Made by a program: the position numbers and the translations under genes. The notes below the pieces were generated by a model, which was not told the origin of the DNA, ran no database searches, and worked only from the letters and a program-made list of their open reading frames with translations. A DNA stretch of 64,000 nucleotides from Timema cristinae (Eukaryota; Arthropoda; Insecta; Phasmatodea; Timematidae): positions 21,497,963 to 21,561,962 of the forward strand of contig JBCFYV010002255.1 of assembly GCA_039000515.1 (NCBI GenBank). Reading direction: 5' to 3'. Within the stretch, counting starts at the first letter, position 1. Each line of letters starts with the position of its first letter. Below, piece by piece: positions 33,791 to 44,864 of the stretch.

Positions 33791-34018
33791 TTAACGATTA
33801 GGTCCTGCCATTGACACATGCTTATACACTGGACAATAACTTATATGGAAACAATCATCTCTTTAAAACACCGAAATCATATTTCTGACTCCCAGGGGAC
33901 ATTGTTCTACTGTCCGTTGAGTCAGGGGCAAACCCGAGGAGGAAAGAAGAATAAAGTGGGGCAGTTTCCCTCTCCATATTTTTCACCCATAAGATCAAAG
34001 ATAATTTTAATAAAATCT

Positions 34019-34270
34019 TATCTGTTTCGGTGGTATAATGTTCTAAGGCGTTTTCACTCTACACAATATATTGGAATGCCAATTCAATGGGAGAGATCTA
34101 AATTCGAATCCCCGACTGGTGTACTAGGTGTATTTTTTCTTAAATGGTTTTTCACTATCCTCCCACAAATGAGGGTAAAATTCCTCTCAAGTTCAACCTT
34201 TATTATCCCTAGCACATTCGCGTAGTTAGTCAAATGCGTACAACCCAAACGGGTAGTAAGACAGGTTGAT
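34019..34270 (+). mobile_element. SINE family A
   Basis: Diverged head (ttcggtggtataatgttcta), B box (aaattcgaatccccgactgg), body and tail (acaacccaaacgggtagtaa). It accounts for part of the 135-codon frame at 33818-34225, the longest in the window. Confidence 0.8.
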
Positions 34271-34731
34271 TAAAAAAAATCATTTATTAAATATAATGAG
34301 ACATTCTGGTAGATGACCTCCTTAATGTTACCTATAGGTAGACATTTATAAAATGTTAACAAAATGGTTCAATTTCAAAGAGAAATTCTCAAAATAAAAT
34401 TTTCCTAATTTTTTAAAATTTCTAACACTTTTATTTTAAAAACCAAGCGGTTCTATTTGACGTCATATTATACAAATGTTTTATATTGTAATAATATGTT
34501 CGGTCAGTTTTTAAAATTCGTCTTGGATTAATTTTTAATAAAATCAAACTAAACGGTGGAAATTAAATCGCTGATATTTTTGTATTATTTTTATTGCTAA
34601 AAAATGCTTCAAAGGACAACACTTAATTTCCTTCTCCCTTATCTAGAAGATGAAATATTTACTTAAAAATGGTAGGATTCCTGAAACTAAATAAAATACA
34701 CTGTAGCAGAAACACTAAGTAAAAAGTTCAT
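34271..34731. promoter_or_regulatory. AT-rich DNA with an isolated CRE-like site
   Basis: No gene. A full TGACGTCA lies at 34458-34465 in otherwise plain AT-rich sequence. Confidence 0.25.
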
Positions 34732-34743
34732 CATATTCCAGTA

Positions 34744-35016
34744 TTATTATTAGCACCGCGTCTTACTACCCGTTCGGGTTGTACGCACTTACGCTAATGT
34801 GTAATGGTAGGGTGATATTGAGATGAAATGAAGGACCTACAGTTTAACGTGGAATCCGAACCACGGTGGTGGCCTGGCATTCCCCACATTCATAAGATGT
34901 CTTGCCAGAGGTGAAGGAAGGGTTTGGCAATTAGATAAATCCTTGCCGGTACCGAGGATTGAACCCCGGCCGCCAGCACAGAAGTCCGACACCTTACCCC
35001 TAGACCACCAGGTCAC
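34744..35016 (-). mobile_element. SINE family B, full length, 12-bp TSD
   Basis: Complete on the minus strand: short (TTA)n, shared tail (tactacccgttcgggttgta), body, B box complement (gaggattgaaccccggccgc) and A box complement (accttacccctagaccacca). The TSD catattccagta lies at 34732-34743 and 35017-35028. Very well preserved. Confidence 0.96.
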
Positions 35017-35265
35017 CATATTCCAGTAAAGAACATACATTTTACATAAACACATTGAGATAAATATAGGCCTATTATCTCTGTTTATCAAAGAACATAA
35101 TCAATTTATCAGACAATTAATACTTGTAAATAGATCGGAAACTATTGGTTTTATAAAGATATATTTCAAATACAAGTTTTATATTTTTAATATAAATGAT
35201 AAGCTATTTTGTATATCAGTAAGTTGAGGAGATATGATTAACGTATGAGATTTTTTTTATTGTAT

Positions 35266-35698
35266 TGCCAACAAGGACAGACGGATCACGGAAACAGTAG
35301 ATGGCACTATCTACCGGACAGGAATTGCGGAAAAATCATACGTTTGTAAATATCAGTTTTATCGAGAACAAGTAAAATGTTTACGTTAATATTTTAAACA
35401 TCCCTTCTAAGATAATATATCGATGTTTATTAATTGTTACATTTTCTTAATTTTTGTTATAAATCCGGAAGTTTTCTATTAAAAAAATGTCAAATTTATC
35501 GATATTTGATCACTATTAAAATTATTGAGGAGGTGTGTTTATAAAAAGTATAATTTGATCAACATGCTTCTATTCTTGAATAAACCATTTCCAAAAAGAA
35601 AATTGCAAAACAATCAAAATTCCTGGAGACAACCGATTGTTCCCATGATTCTGCATTTCCACGCCAAATGAAAAAGGCCAATCGCCTTAAACTTCAGG
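35266..35698 (-). repeat. Repeat I, inverted copy
   Basis: The reverse complement tracks 3432-3850: taaggcgatt...catttggcgtggaaatgc, 'caagaatagaagcatgttga', 'ttaataaacatc', 'aaactgatattt', 'acaaacgtatga' and 'ctgtccggtag'. It stops at 'cttgttggc', where the other two copies continue into 'gcggaagga'. Confidence 0.8.
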
Positions 35699-35865
35699 AC
35701 ACCCTTGACAGATATTAAAGAACAATTTCTATCACAGTAGGAAGAAAATTTATTCTAATTAAGAAATATTTATTTATTTTGACCAAAATATCTTTTGATA
35801 TAAAAACTGCAAAAAAAACAAAACAACCGGCCCTTAACTCGCAATCCCCACATCAGAGTTCACCG
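35699..35865. mobile_element. MITE G, right half only
   Basis: It starts at 'ggacacccttgacagatatt' and runs to the right arm (ataaaaactgcaaaaaaaac). It abuts repeat I on the left and a 70-bp A-like scrap on the right (35880-35945). Confidence 0.7.
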
Positions 35866-35981
35866 TATATTTACATTAATGGGATAGGAATGTGGAAGAT
35901 ATATTTGAGAGGAAGTGTATCTATATTTTCGTGGAAAATATTTAAAATAACAATTTAAGATACAATTCTTTAGTACACCGA

Positions 35982-36264
35982 GGTGACCTGGTGGTCTAGG
36001 GGTAAGGTGTCAGACTTCTATGTTGGCGGCCGGGGTTCAATCCTCGGTCCCGGCAAAGATTTATCTGAATACCAAACTCTTCCTTCACCTCTGACAAGAC
36101 ATCTTGTGAATGTGAGGAATGCTAGGCCTCCACCGTGGTTCGGATTCCACGTTAAACTGTAGGTCCTCCATTTCATCTCACAATCACCCTACCATTACAC
36201 ATTAGCGTAAGTGCGTATAACCCGAACGGGTAGTAAGACGCGGTGCTAATAATAATAATAATAA
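35982..36264 (+). mobile_element. SINE family B, full length, 13-bp TSD
   Basis: Complete: A box (tggtctaggggtaaggtg), B box (ggggttcaatcctcgg), body, shared tail (cgtataacccgaacgggtag, gcggtgct) and (AAT)n. The TSD tttagtacaccga lies at 35969-35981 and 36265-36277. A near twin of the 34.7-kb copy in the opposite orientation. Confidence 0.96.
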
Positions 36265-36277
36265 TTTAGTACACCGA

Positions 36278-37429
36278 ACCGGAAGTTTAGGCCCGACCTC
36301 CCAATTCCCGGGAAAAGTTGATATTGACAAATCAGCCATTTGATCAGCTATTTGCGGCATTACAGGAATGTGTTCTCTAGAAATCTTAGCGCCGTGATAT
36401 CATTTGTATAGGCAATCTATCTGAAGGATCTGAAAGGCTGGTTGCATATTTTTGTAGGTTTGGAAAGAAAAAGTTCGCCATCCTAAACAAATAAAATTAG
36501 TTTCATATACATTTAAAAAATCTAATTAACTAGCAGTAAAAAGGATTATTTGAGAAAATGATAGTGAAGATATGAACAAATTCAATAATTTCTCAATGCA
36601 ACAACTATTTGATAGGAAATATCCTAACACAGTACAGAATATTTTATGTGAGTTGAAGATCTGAAACTTCAAAACTTCTAAGCAATTATAATTATTTATT
36701 ATTTTAAGCATTTTTAATTTTTTTAGCACCACTTCTTGCTGTTCAGGTTATATGCAAAGATTTTATTTCATTACTTTGTTTAAAAAATTGTTTAAAGGTG
36801 GATATATAATTTTTCTCGTCAGTTCATTTTGATCAAAGAAGTACAAAATTTATCCTTGAACATCGCCGAAATTGATTAATTTTCACCTTTATATTATTTT
36901 AAAATAAAAGGTATGGTCTATTGCACAGACTTTATCCCAATTTAATCTTAAAATATATATTTACTTTAAAAAACTCATAAGATTTGTTAAATTAAATAAG
37001 AGATCTATACATTGTTGTAGAAACATTAAACCATAGGTCATAAATCAAGAATATACACTGTTACATACTTACTCTTTGGCATTAAGAAATAGTAACAATG
37101 TTACAGAAACAGTGAGAAAAGAGAAATATCTTTGTCGATCAAAAAGCATAAGAATAAAATTCATTTTCCAAAACCCTAAATTAAAAGTATATATATATAT
37201 ATTTGCTTATAGCTCAGAAATAATTTATTTATAAGAATGTATTTTAAATTTCATTCATACAACTTTACAATGATAAACTATTTTATAACTCAAAAGTTAT
37301 GGAGAAATGATGAAAATGGGAAAATTTCCCTCGTGTAAAGTATCCTCAATCCATTTTTATGAGAAAATGAGAGTATCCATCTTGTTTATAATTAAAAACA
37401 GTGTCTATATATATATATATATATATAAT
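36278..37429. other. AT-rich DNA, no feature seen
   Basis: No gene or named repeat. Short TA runs near 37190 and 37410. Confidence 0.5.
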
Positions 37430-37695
37430 TAAATCAAAATCGTTATAGTGGATTTCGAGAAAATTGATTTTCTTTATTATTTTTGACCTTAAGTAAACTA
37501 CCCTTACATTTATGGTAATCTAATTCCAAAAACCTATCAGGGGGATTTTATTATATCCCTATATATCGAGTTTTATCCCAGTCGGTAAACTAGTTTCAGC
37601 TCGAGCCCAAGGTAAGGACATAAACAGAAATACGGCATTGAGAAAACAAATTTTTGGTTTCAGGGATCATGAAACGTTGACATTTATCAGAATCT
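37430..37695 (-). repeat. Repeat J, inverted copy
   Basis: The reverse complement aligns with 59.95-60.18 kb in order: 'gtttcatgatccct', 'ttctcaatgccgta', 'accttgggctcgagctgaaa', 'ttaccgactgggataaaact', 'attagattaccataaatg' and 'aagggtagtttact'. Confidence 0.75.
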
Positions 37696-38394
37696 ATAGT
37701 TATATTTTTTTAAACGATCACAATAGGCCTACTTTCTGTTTTAAATGTCAAGAGAAAATAAAAATGTAATTCTAAAAACTATATCATTGAGTTCATTTTA
37801 AACTTACCCGAGATAGTAGCAGCAGGTACCTACTAGAATCCTTATGGTTATACTAATTTGAAAATTTATTACAAATCTGTACGAAAATTATATTTTAAGA
37901 AATATTTATTTTAATGAAAACTAATGTATTGCAATCATCGCAAAAAAAAAAAATTCAGTGTTAAACAAAAATAGAACTAAATAGTTTCATACGTAAATAT
38001 TCCTATCTTTATTGTAGTTTTTTTTTACAGTTATTATTAAAAACATTTTTACTAGATGTGTGTAAAACATAAGGTGGGTTAGTGAATAATAGATACTTCA
38101 CGTGTAGTGGGCTAAGAAACACACAAACCAAAAGTCCTCAATAAATCAAGACATGGTAAATATCAACAAAACCATTTCAATGAGTGTTGAACCAGGTCCA
38201 TAACACAGTTACACTACGTTACAGCCACAATACGTATTAAATCAATGCCTTATAGCAAGTTTCTATAAATGCTTCCCGCTAGTACATATATGTATATATA
38301 TATATATGTTTACATATGTATGTATCTATGCAAAGATAATCTTCAATTCGATCAACCTGTACTTTTAAGATATCAGTGAGTGTTTCACGTTTCA
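37696..38394. other. AT-rich DNA, no feature seen
   Basis: No gene recognised. A TA stretch at about 38285-38308. Confidence 0.5.
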
Positions 38395-38545
38395 ATAGTA
38401 TCCCAAAACGCCTCTTCTCTGTCCTTTACCCGAACTCTCTCTTTCTTTTTTTTTTTTTTTACCCACAATCCCCTTCACTCTACCCCCATTTCGCTCCGTT
38501 CCCGCCCAGATTCACCCGCACTTTCACCCATTAATCCTGGCGCCA
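38395..38545. other. Pyrimidine-rich island
   Basis: CT-rich with a T14 run and CpGs (tttcgctccgttcccgccca). Overlapping 99-, 66- and 104-codon frames in the area have no recognisable domain, and one runs into a TA microsatellite. Confidence 0.35.
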
Positions 38546-38705
38546 ACATCCAAAATGTCTGCCCGGTGCATACTAGAAGAAATGACCTTACATTCGTAAT
38601 GTTTGCGCTGGTGGGGAAATATAAATACCCGTTGTTGGCAACACTTGAATATAACATTTCCAGGTATATGATCACTTAGTGTTGGAAGGGCAACAAGAAA
38701 AGAAG

Positions 38706-38787
38706 AACTATATATATATATATGTATAAACTTATATATAAGTTTATAATACATATATAAGTTTATACATATAATGTTTATAACATT

Positions 38788-38818
<31 letters not shown>
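38706..38818. repeat. TA-rich microsatellite
   Basis: Interrupted (TA)n with palindromic 'acttatatataagt'-type words. It yields spurious Tyr/Ile-rich frames. Confidence 0.85.
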
Positions 38819-38924
38819 AAACATGCGTGAGCATACATTTATTTTTACCCAAAAGTTTGAAACTGCGCTTTCCACGTTATTATTTTGTTTTGTTTAAGAT
38901 TATATATTCATGTTTTTAATTTAT

Positions 38925-39650
38925 CGTGACACCTTGGAGAGAAAAAGTATTGTGATCAGAAAAAAAAAGATTCAATTCAAGATTTTGATGTAAATTGACG
39001 GCGGAAGTTTTTTTTTTTTTGCGATGCCGTCTGTCTGTCTGTCTGTTTGTATATTGGCTTAGAGCCGAAACCTTTATAGCTTGGGGTTAAAACTTGGTAT
39101 TTAAGGATTCCATAAATTTCCTTTAAGGAATAATTTTTACTTGGCTTTCTAACTCTAAAATTAAGGGTAAAAGAGAAATGATCAATTTTCTCAAATTTAA
39201 CTCTTAATTTTTGATTAAAGTGCATATCTTGGCACATTTTAACATTACAAACTAAATTTTCCATCTCGTTTTCCCAATAAAATGACTTTACGTTTCTTTA
39301 CATGTGCATACATTTCTAAATGTGAGAATATCACTGGCAATCATTGAGATACGAAATAACTTGTCAATGAAAAGTTGTAGAACTATTAAAAATATAAATC
39401 TTTTATTTTAAATATATTTTTATTAAACCAATAATGTCCAATATATAAGCTAACATATTCTTTAAACGGAGAAGTTGATTTTTATGCTCTTTGGTGGACA
39501 TAGATGTTCCGCTTTTCCGAATGTTTCTGTAACAGTCTATATTATTTCACTCATGTTATTTGTAGAAATGGGAAGCTATTTTGTGTGTTATGTTTCTGTA
39601 GCAATGTATATTATTACGTTTCACATATTTTACGAGTTTTAAGTAAATAC
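38925..39650 (+). repeat. Repeat J, long copy
   Basis: It starts 'acaccttggagagaaaaa', has a ctgtctgtctgtctg signature, 'gagccgaaac', 'ttggggttaaaacttggta', then 'aaatcttttattttaaatat', 'ttattaaaccaataatgtcc' and 'ctctttggtggacatagatg'. The same order is found at 59.87-60.4 kb. No intact frame. It is perhaps the non-coding end of an old element. Confidence 0.7.
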
Positions 39651-39711
39651 TTCCAATTTTAGGTAAAGAATTGGGAAACTCTGTACGGTACAGTGTTTAT
39701 TTAATAGGTAT

Positions 39712-39957
39712 TTATACCCGCTTCGGTGACCCCGTGGTCTAGCGTGCTACTCTCGTTTTGGAATAGACTGCAAAGGATAGGTAGACCAGGATTTGATCTC
39801 TGTCGGGTGCACCAAGGGTAGTTTTTCCTAAATGGTTTTCCTTTTTCTCTCCATGCAAATGGTGGTGCATCCCTCTAAATTAAACCTTCCAAATCCTTAA
39901 ATCAATTATTAGTACATAGGCGTAAAACTGAACGGGTAGTAAGACGAGGAACTAAAA
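39712..39957 (+). mobile_element. SINE family A (A1)
   Basis: Head (cgcttcggtgaccccgtggt), B box (ccaggatttgatctctgtcg), body and tail (aacgggtagtaagacgagga). Confidence 0.85.
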
Positions 39958-40024
39958 ATAAAATAGTTATTGATAATATTTATCAATATACGATAGTTTC
40001 AGATAACATGTACATTAACTACTG

Positions 40025-40172
40025 AAAGCGTTTATTTCCTAAATGGTTGTTCACTTTCTCTCCATGCAAATGCGGGTACACTGCTCTAAATTCAACTTCT
40101 TAATCCTTAACTCATTAGCATAATTATTAAATATGCGTATAACATGAACAGGTAGTAGGACGTGGTGATAAA
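40025..40172 (+). mobile_element. SINE family A, 5'-truncated
   Basis: Body (tccatgcaaatgcgggtaca) and tail (gaacaggtagtaggacgtgg). No head. Confidence 0.8.
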
Positions 40173-40382
40173 AAAAATTCTTGACGTATGAAAATATTCA
40201 ATAGCTTTCGTAATTGTCATATACGGTTGTTCCTTCTATGTGTTAAATATCTCTTGGGTAGAAAGTTATGTACTTAAAAAAATATAATAAGTTAAACCAT
40301 AAAATGACAGTAATGTAATAATTTAAAAACTTTGATTTTATAAATCTAAAATAAAACTCTAATACATAACATTTTAGGAATT

Positions 40383-40594
40383 ATCTTACTCTCGCAATAG
40401 ACTAGACTGCCGATGACGCGGAAATAATGGTTCGATTCCCAGTGGGGTGGATTTTTCTTAAATGATTTCTCGCTCTTTCTCGTCATAAATACGGGTGCAT
40501 TTCTTCTAAATTAAGCCTTCTTCGTCCCTAACTCATTAGCGTAATTAGTACATAGGCGTATAGCACAAATGGGTAGTAAAACTGGTGCTAATAT
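40383..40594 (+). mobile_element. SINE family A (A1), head cut
   Basis: It begins within the head (cttactctcgcaatagacta), then B box (tggttcgattcccagtgggg), body and a drifted tail (caaatgggtagtaaaactgg). Confidence 0.8.
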
Positions 40595-40757
40595 AAAGAG
40601 AGGTTTTTAATTTTAAAAGACAATTTAGAAGATTTCTCAAATTTACTAATTTTCCCAACCAATTTGAATTTAAATTATTATGTTGTATTCAACGCGTATT
40701 TTCTGTAATATTTAATTCCATCCGCTCTAAAACTCCATTAATGATTAATATTCGGCA

Positions 40758-40779
40758 ATAATAATAATACTACTACTAC

Positions 40780-40817
<38 letters not shown>

Positions 40818-41081
40818 TTAATAATAATAATAATAATAATATTTAGCACCGCGTCTTACTACTCGTTCGAGTTATACGCTAAAGTACTAATTACACTAAT
40901 AGATTAGAAATTGGAAAGGACAAATATAAAGGAAGTGAACCGAATTTCGTGGAGGGAGAGTGGAAAACCATCTAGGAAACCCCAGTTCAGCCGAGCGAGA
41001 TTCTAACCTCGGTCTCCACGTACATGGAAATCTAACTCAACACGAAACTAGTGCGTTAGCTGACTACGCCATTGAGACGGG
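40758..41081 (-). mobile_element. SINE family A (A2), 12-bp TSD, long AAT run
   Basis: Minus-strand copy whose tail end carries an unusually long mixed (AAT)n/(ACT)n run (about 40758-40842), then the tail complement (tactactcgttcgagttata), body and A2 head. The TSD taatattcggca lies at 40746-40757 and 41082-41093. The 67-codon frame is SINE-derived. Confidence 0.92.
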
Positions 41082-41093
41082 TAATATTCGGCA

Positions 41094-41395
41094 TTACCAG
41101 CAACCAAACGTGGGACCTTTAATTCTGTTGACAAACTTGCCGTCTACTGAGAAATATTGTTAGCCAATGTTATTTTTTAACAAACATTGGTATTTATTTT
41201 TACTATATTTGTTCCTAAAGAACAAAGAGGTGAGGCTTTATTTATTTGAAAAGTGTTTGATCTAACTTAAAGAAACACATTTTTCTTATTAGCGCTGAAA
41301 TAAAAAAAAAATCAATAGGATTACCCGTCGTATGCTAACACATAATTTTTATACAGTTGGAGTTAATCTCTTTTTATCTAATGGATCAAATTTTG
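41094..41395. other. AT-rich DNA, no feature seen
   Basis: Nothing recognised. Confidence 0.45.
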
Positions 41396-41399
41396 CACT

Positions 41400-41790
41400 T
41401 TTATATCTCCCCCTTGCTCTTTGTCCTTACAGACTTTTCTATTTTTTTTTTTTTTTTTTTACTAAAGCTTCTCTCGTTCTTATTTTCTTCAACTCCCATC
41501 TAGTTTTTCCTCGTTACCTCTTCCATCTTTTTTTTTGTCCCCTTTTTTTTTTTTGGCGAAGTTGAAAATCTCCCCTTGGTTCTCTAAGAGAACGTTATCC
41601 TTCTATGCCAGTGTTCGCCTCGTTTGTCCTCTCCCCCTCCCCTCACACCATCTCTTCTTCTTCCACAGCGATGTCCTGTAGAGTAAAAACCTCTCCTTCC
41701 CACGACCTAGAGTCCTGGAAAATAACCTTCTACTTTCTGTCCGATCCTTTTTTCTCGTCTTACTCCACCTTATCGGAGAGTGCTTCAATT
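41400..41790. other. Pyrimidine-rich island
   Basis: A long C/T-dominated plus strand with three T-runs of 10 or more (41440-41460, 41528-41536 and 41545-41555). The frames (77, 72 and 61 codons) are low complexity. No family match. Confidence 0.4.
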
Positions 41791-41964
41791 TCTCTACATG
41801 TTCAAGAAATAGACAGACAGTAAATAAATGTTAAGACACAACATAAAATACTTTCTCATGATTATACTAATGACGTTGCATACATGTGACGTAGTGGTAT
41901 GTAATGATTAGGATATATCAGGTTAGTGTTTTTACGTTTTATTTGGTAGGATTTAAAGACATAA

Positions 41965-42345
41965 CATTGAAAAAGAACCCATAGATTCTTAAATAATTCT
42001 AAAAAATAGTCTTACATTATTTAAAAAAAAAATCTTGTATCTTGAAGTATATTTTTTGTAAACAACTTTATTTAAATCGTCTACAAATCAGATTATTTGT
42101 TCTATTCACGAAAAATGGCCATTAGTAATCTTCTTGCCATTAAATATTTAAAAAATGTACGTTTAAGCTTGTGTCTACCTAGATTAGGAAACAAAGAAAA
42201 GGTAATTTTGAGATGATAGGCAATTGTGTATAGGTGTGAATAATAGAGTGAGTGATTTTACTCGTCAGAGGAAGAGAGAAATTGTTTTTTGAACATAAAC
42301 AACAGGCCTGTCAGAGGAACTTCTAATTTTATTTCCTCTATTTTA
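41965..42345 (+). repeat. Repeat K, long copy
   Basis: It aligns in order with 59.02-59.38 kb: 'cttaaataattctaaaaaat', 'atcttgaagtatattttttg', 'cacgaaaaatggcc', 'gattaggaaacaaagaaaag' and 'cgtcagaggaagag'. No frame. Confidence 0.7.
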
Positions 42346-42879
42346 ATTTTTTTCATTGGTGTATGAGTGTGATAGTGCTGTGGGTGCTTGGATAAGGTCA
42401 AAATTCAAACATTGCATGAATTTAGGCCATATAACTTCTAAATATATGGTTTGAACAACCTTCATCAAACTGTGTTTTTTTATCTAGGCCCAGAGACAGA
42501 ATTATAAATTTAACTTTTATGGTTTCGGGAACAAAAAGAACATAAAGATTCATATTTTACTATTACAATACTTTCTCTTTAAATGAGTAATTCAAAATAA
42601 GGTGGATACTCAAAACATACTAACAAACTTTTAACAAATTTTAATATCATATATCGTTTATTCATTCAATAATGTCCATGATGCACGTGACCAACTTGTA
42701 ATACTTTATAAAAACAAAATTTTAAACCTATAAATGTTCGATAAATTAGATGTGTAATACGTAACATGGTCATATGTGAATAATACACAACACACAGACA
42801 CATACATGGCCACGCACAGACAACCAAGAGACGTAATTGCAGTTGATTGGTCAACTGAGCGGATTAGCCATGCGTTACA
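42346..42879. other. AT-rich DNA, no feature seen
   Basis: No supported gene. A 125-codon minus frame (42706-43083) crosses this region and the next island without a recognisable domain. Confidence 0.45.
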
Positions 42880-43000
42880 CAGGATTGGAAGGGGTTGAGT
42901 ATAATAATGGGTGATAATCGGAGCGTATAAATGAACAGGGGGGTGTATGGAGGAAAGGGTTGGGAGGGGGATGCAATCAACCCCTTTACACCTCCCACCA
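42880..43000. other. G-rich island
   Basis: A locally GC-richer, G-biased plus strand (ggggggtgtatggaggaaag, ttgggagggggatgcaatca). Function unknown. Confidence 0.3.
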
Positions 43001-44221
43001 TATATAGTCCTGGAAACTGCATAATATGGGGAATGCATATCGTGATTTAATACATTTGACGTTAAGGTTCTTTTTAGTATCACTGGATTATTTTAAATTT
43101 GGAGATATAAACAAGTGTGTGGATAATAGTCATAGATTTCACTCTTTACCTGGTTTATAGTGTTGAAATGGCGAAACCAGACAAACGATTAACTATCGAC
43201 ATCAGAATAAATTATGTATTTATTTTTTTGAAATTAACAGTGTACAGAAAATAAGAAAGTGCGAAAAAAATATTTAATTTTTCTTACAAATACGATTATA
43301 GTAAAAACATGCGAAAGATCATCAAGTTCTTGTTAAATCCACTTTCATGCATTCATGCATCACCGGTTCCCAGCCAATTGTTTATTTACTTAGGTAAATG
43401 TGTGAGGAATATATTTTTCATATTTGGTTTGAGACGTCATACGCCCAATAAATAAACCTAAATCAAAATAAAACATCTCTTGGGGGGCACACTTTCGAAT
43501 GTATTAAATTACAATGTTTTAGCCGTGGGCTTCATAAGCGAGGGGGGGGGGTGAGAAGGATAACAGGGGGACACAGCCCCCTACCCTTAAAATATACTAA
43601 AATGAGACACTATTAATATAGTAAGACTAACACTGAATTGTTTTATTCAGAAATGTGAAAATACTCATTTGGAAAAACGCATAAATGAATAAGGTAATAT
43701 TTTTTATATGACTTGTAGAATTAATATCGTGATAGTATTAATTGTGTTGTTCATTTTGTAAGAAATAATTTACTATTTAAAGCGAGAAAGATTTTTTTCT
43801 GTGTCTTTTCCTCCTTTTTTCCAATAATAGGAGCTAGCGGCATCTGTAGTTTAAAATTTTTAGATTTCTTGATTTTTGTTTTACCTTTATCGGTAAGTAA
43901 AAAATAACCTTACCTACATAGCATTATATATTTTTTATAAGTTAAATACTTATTTCCTGGGCCAAAGGCTATGGCGTTTTGATTATCTCCTTTGATTTCT
44001 GGAGTTTCACTGGCATTTGGTTGAAAGAAGTAGTTTCTTTGTATGAATATGTATCTCTACTTGTATGTAAGATAAGTGAAAAAATATATTATTCTTTAAT
44101 GATCAAGTTATATTTAAATCAAATAAGAAAAGTGTGTAGCAATAGTGAGAAGAAAAAATGATAAAACTACAGTGATAGGTAATATGTGGTGCACCAGGCT
44201 GAGATTAGAACGCTGACCTGC
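43001..44221. other. AT-rich DNA, no feature seen
   Basis: A single G9 run near 43542. No gene or repeat family recognised. Confidence 0.5.
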
Positions 44222-44223
44222 TA

Positions 44224-44458
44224 CAGTAGCCCCATGTCTTCTTTGGTGCTGACTGACAGCTCACAGCTGACTTCTGACAGTCAACATTTAGGTATATACC
44301 TAAATGTTGACTGTCAGAAGTGACAGCTGCTAAACATATGTTTTTGCAGATCATATGGTTCGGTGTAGGGATACATAATTTGGTCTGGTAACTTTTCAAA
44401 GCCGTCAGCTATCAGCTCTGAGCTGTCAGTCAACACCAAAGAAGCCATGGGGCTACTG
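44224..44458. mobile_element. MITE H, TA TSD, perfect 52-bp inner palindrome
   Basis: Ends cagtagccccatg(t/g)cttct and the inverse agaagccatggggctactg, flanked by TA (44222-44223 and 44459-44460). A second, internal palindrome at 44270-44321 is perfect over 52 bp, centred on aggtatatacct. The copy at 17.5 kb has two mismatches in the same palindrome. A transcript would give nested hairpins. No transposase. Confidence 0.93.
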
Positions 44459-44781
44459 TAGGTCCCACCAATACCGTTTATTGCAAGTCTGATGCAATAA
44501 ACCAGTGATATTCAACCTTTTATTTTAGGTTCGATTACCCTTAAATACGATCTATCTTCAACTTTGTATCCTCAAAGTGGTTGGTGCCTAATGCAAGCTA
44601 GGCTAGGGTCACACTGGCTCCGAAGTCGGCAGCAATTGTGTATAAGGCCGACGGCGCACGACAGTGTAATGTGACCAACCACAGCAAACACAAAGTTTCT
44701 CCGAGATCTTGCGTAAATTTCCACTAAAGCATGCCGTGTCATTAAAAATGGACGTTGACTTCCATGGTATGTATTTATTTT

Positions 44782-44826
44782 ATTTTTAGCACCCTGTCAC
44801 GTTATACGCTAGTGTAAGAGTTACGC

Positions 44827-44864
<38 letters not shown>

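Noticed and set aside
33818..34225. Longest frame in the window, 135 codons
   Set aside because: Its second half is a family A SINE and it shows no domain or conserved pattern.
34950..35016. tRNA-like sequence (also at 2672-2750 and 35982-36060)
   Set aside because: Good A and B boxes, but it is the head of SINE B, with body, tail and TSD, not a tRNA gene.
38380..38838. Three overlapping frames near the 38.4-kb island
   Set aside because: One is a TA microsatellite translation and the others cover a CT-rich tract; none has a domain.
42706..43083. 125-codon minus-strand frame
   Set aside because: Crosses a G-rich island without a recognisable domain, start context or splice pattern.
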